Source: Tessaracoccus bendigoensis DSM 12906
Lineage (GTDB): Bacteria; Actinomycetota; Actinomycetes; Propionibacteriales; Propionibacteriaceae
Direction: 5' to 3'
NCBI RefSeq assembly: GCF_900141915.1
Contig: NZ_FQZG01000007.1
Location: forward strand, 1 to 64,000
Length of the DNA: 64,000 nt
In this document: positions 63,326 to 64,000 of the stretch, in pieces
Position numbering within the stretch: position 1 is the stretch's first letter
Layout of the letters: every line of letters begins with the position of its first letter
Program-made: the position numbers and the translations under genes
Notes under the pieces: generated by a model
The model's database searches: none
What the model was told of the DNA's origin: nothing
Seen by the model: the letters and a program-made list of their open reading frames with translations, nothing else

Positions 63326-64000
63326 ATGATGAAGAAGACGGCCATCACCGCGGTGATCCTGATGCTGTTCGGGCCGACGATCCTGCTGCTGAGCGTTGCG
63401 GTACTGATGAACCCCGCCGCTGCCGCGTGCGCGACTGGGGCTGGTACCGGGATCATCGTCGGGAACATCCCCGACCAACTCCGAGTGACCACCGCGAACG
63501 GCGAGATCTTCACGCTCAATCGTCAGCAGCTCACCCACGCGGCCACCATCATCACCGTCGGCGGTGGAATCGAGGGGGTGGGCCGTCCCGGCGTCAAGGT
63601 CGCGCTGATGGCAGCGCTCACCGAGTCAACGTTGCGGATGCTCACGAACACCGGCGCCTACCCCGAATCGGCGAACTACCCCAACGACGGCAACGGCGGC
63701 GACCACGACTCCCTCGGCCTCTTCCAGATGCGTCCGCGATCCGGCTGGGGCACCGTCGCAGAACTCATGGACTCCAACTACCAGGCCCGCGCGTTCTTTG
63801 GCGGCCCAGGCGGTCCCAACTACCCGAGCCCGCGCGGGCTGCTCGACATTCCCGGTTGGCAGCAGATGGACCCCGGCGAAGCCGCCCAAGCCGTGGAGGT
63901 GAGCGCGTTCCCCGACAGGTATCGCAACTACGCGCCGGTGGCTGACCGCATCCTCGATACCCTCACCGGCAGCGGTTCCGGCGCGGGCCGGCCTGCGGTA
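63326..64000 (+). CDS. Secreted cell-wall hydrolase-like conjugation protein (partial)
   Basis: The 225 codons run off the right edge without a stop. It starts MMKKTAITAVILMLFGPTIL, a signal peptide or anchor. An unfamiliar stretch follows, then TESTLRMLTNTGAYPESANY and DHDSLGLFQMRPRSGWGTVA, the lysozyme/transglycosylase-like core of actinobacterial conjugation hydrolases, often joined to an M23 or NlpC/P60 domain. It would open peptidoglycan for the transfer channel. It begins 12 bp after the TcpC-like gene. Confidence 0.8.
   Translation, partial: MMKKTAITAVILMLFGPTILLLSVAVLMNPAAAACATGAGTGIIVGNIPDQLRVTTANGEIFTLNRQQLTHAATIITVGGGIEGVGRPGVKVALMAALTESTLRMLTNTGAYPESANYPNDGNGGDHDSLGLFQMRPRSGWGTVAELMDSNYQARAFFGGPGGPNYPSPRGLLDIPGWQQMDPGEAAQAVEVSAFPDRYRNYAPVADRILDTLTGSGSGAGRPAV

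Overview
The window is high-GC actinobacterial chromosome. Several features point to Propionibacteriaceae (a Tessaracoccus-like organism) or a near relative: a LacI-controlled fructan/sugar uptake operon, a large secreted Ig-repeat protein with a Pro-Thr-Ser linker and a Cys/Trp-rich C-terminal module, ATGA-coupled operons and very high third-position GC. The taxon is inference; no rRNA or tRNA gene was recognised.

Region 1 (1-14.5 kb) is ordinary chromosome. It holds a ferredoxin-reductase-type flavoprotein, a truncated hypothetical protein, a VOC protein, a DHFR-like reductase, and lacI convergent with an operon of solute-binding protein, two ABC permeases and a GH32 beta-fructosidase. A perfect 14-bp palindrome lies just upstream of that operon. 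A flavin monooxygenase and the secreted Ig-repeat protein follow. A dispersed intergenic repeat family occurs at both ends of the first 4 kb.

Region 2 (14.5-28.4 kb) mixes decayed genes with small regulator/transport modules. The remnants are of an IS256 transposase, recombinase-associated HTH proteins, a glycogen-debranching C-terminus, an NADH-dehydrogenase-like flavoprotein, a VOC protein, a frameshifted AraC regulator and HelR. The intact modules are a TetR gene divergent from a DrrAB-like ABC exporter, an HTH plus membrane protein pair followed by a second ABC exporter sharing a promoter-proximal motif, and an AraC plus epoxide hydrolase pair.

Region 3 (27.8-35.8 kb) looks like the wreck of a conjugative element. 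A MobF relaxase is broken by three frameshifts, and serine-recombinase N- and C-terminal pieces lie at opposite ends. Each piece runs into the same hairpin-containing repeat, followed by a small HTH gene. An NYN-domain protein, an ArsR/SRPBCC/DUF3052 operon and a GNAT acetyltransferase lie within it.

Region 4 (35.8-64 kb) is a second, mostly intact integrative conjugative element that runs off the right edge. It carries a complete Qat-type anti-phage system (qatABCD), a DprA-like protein, an intact MobF relaxase/helicase and a C5 cytosine methyltransferase with an apparently real gene nested in another frame. It also has a large arsenic island: a flavoprotein, three ArsR-type regulators, ArsC, an ArsR-ArsC fusion, Acr3, thioredoxin and its reductase, ArsD, and an ArsA-ArsM fusion. 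The transfer/maintenance block follows: ArdC-like protein, primase-polymerase, DUF2637 protein, ParB-like protein, TcpC-like protein and a cell-wall-hydrolase-like protein.

The most unusual observations are the dual-coding stretch in the methyltransferase, the ArsA-ArsM fusion, and the repeated recombinase/hairpin/HTH arrangement.
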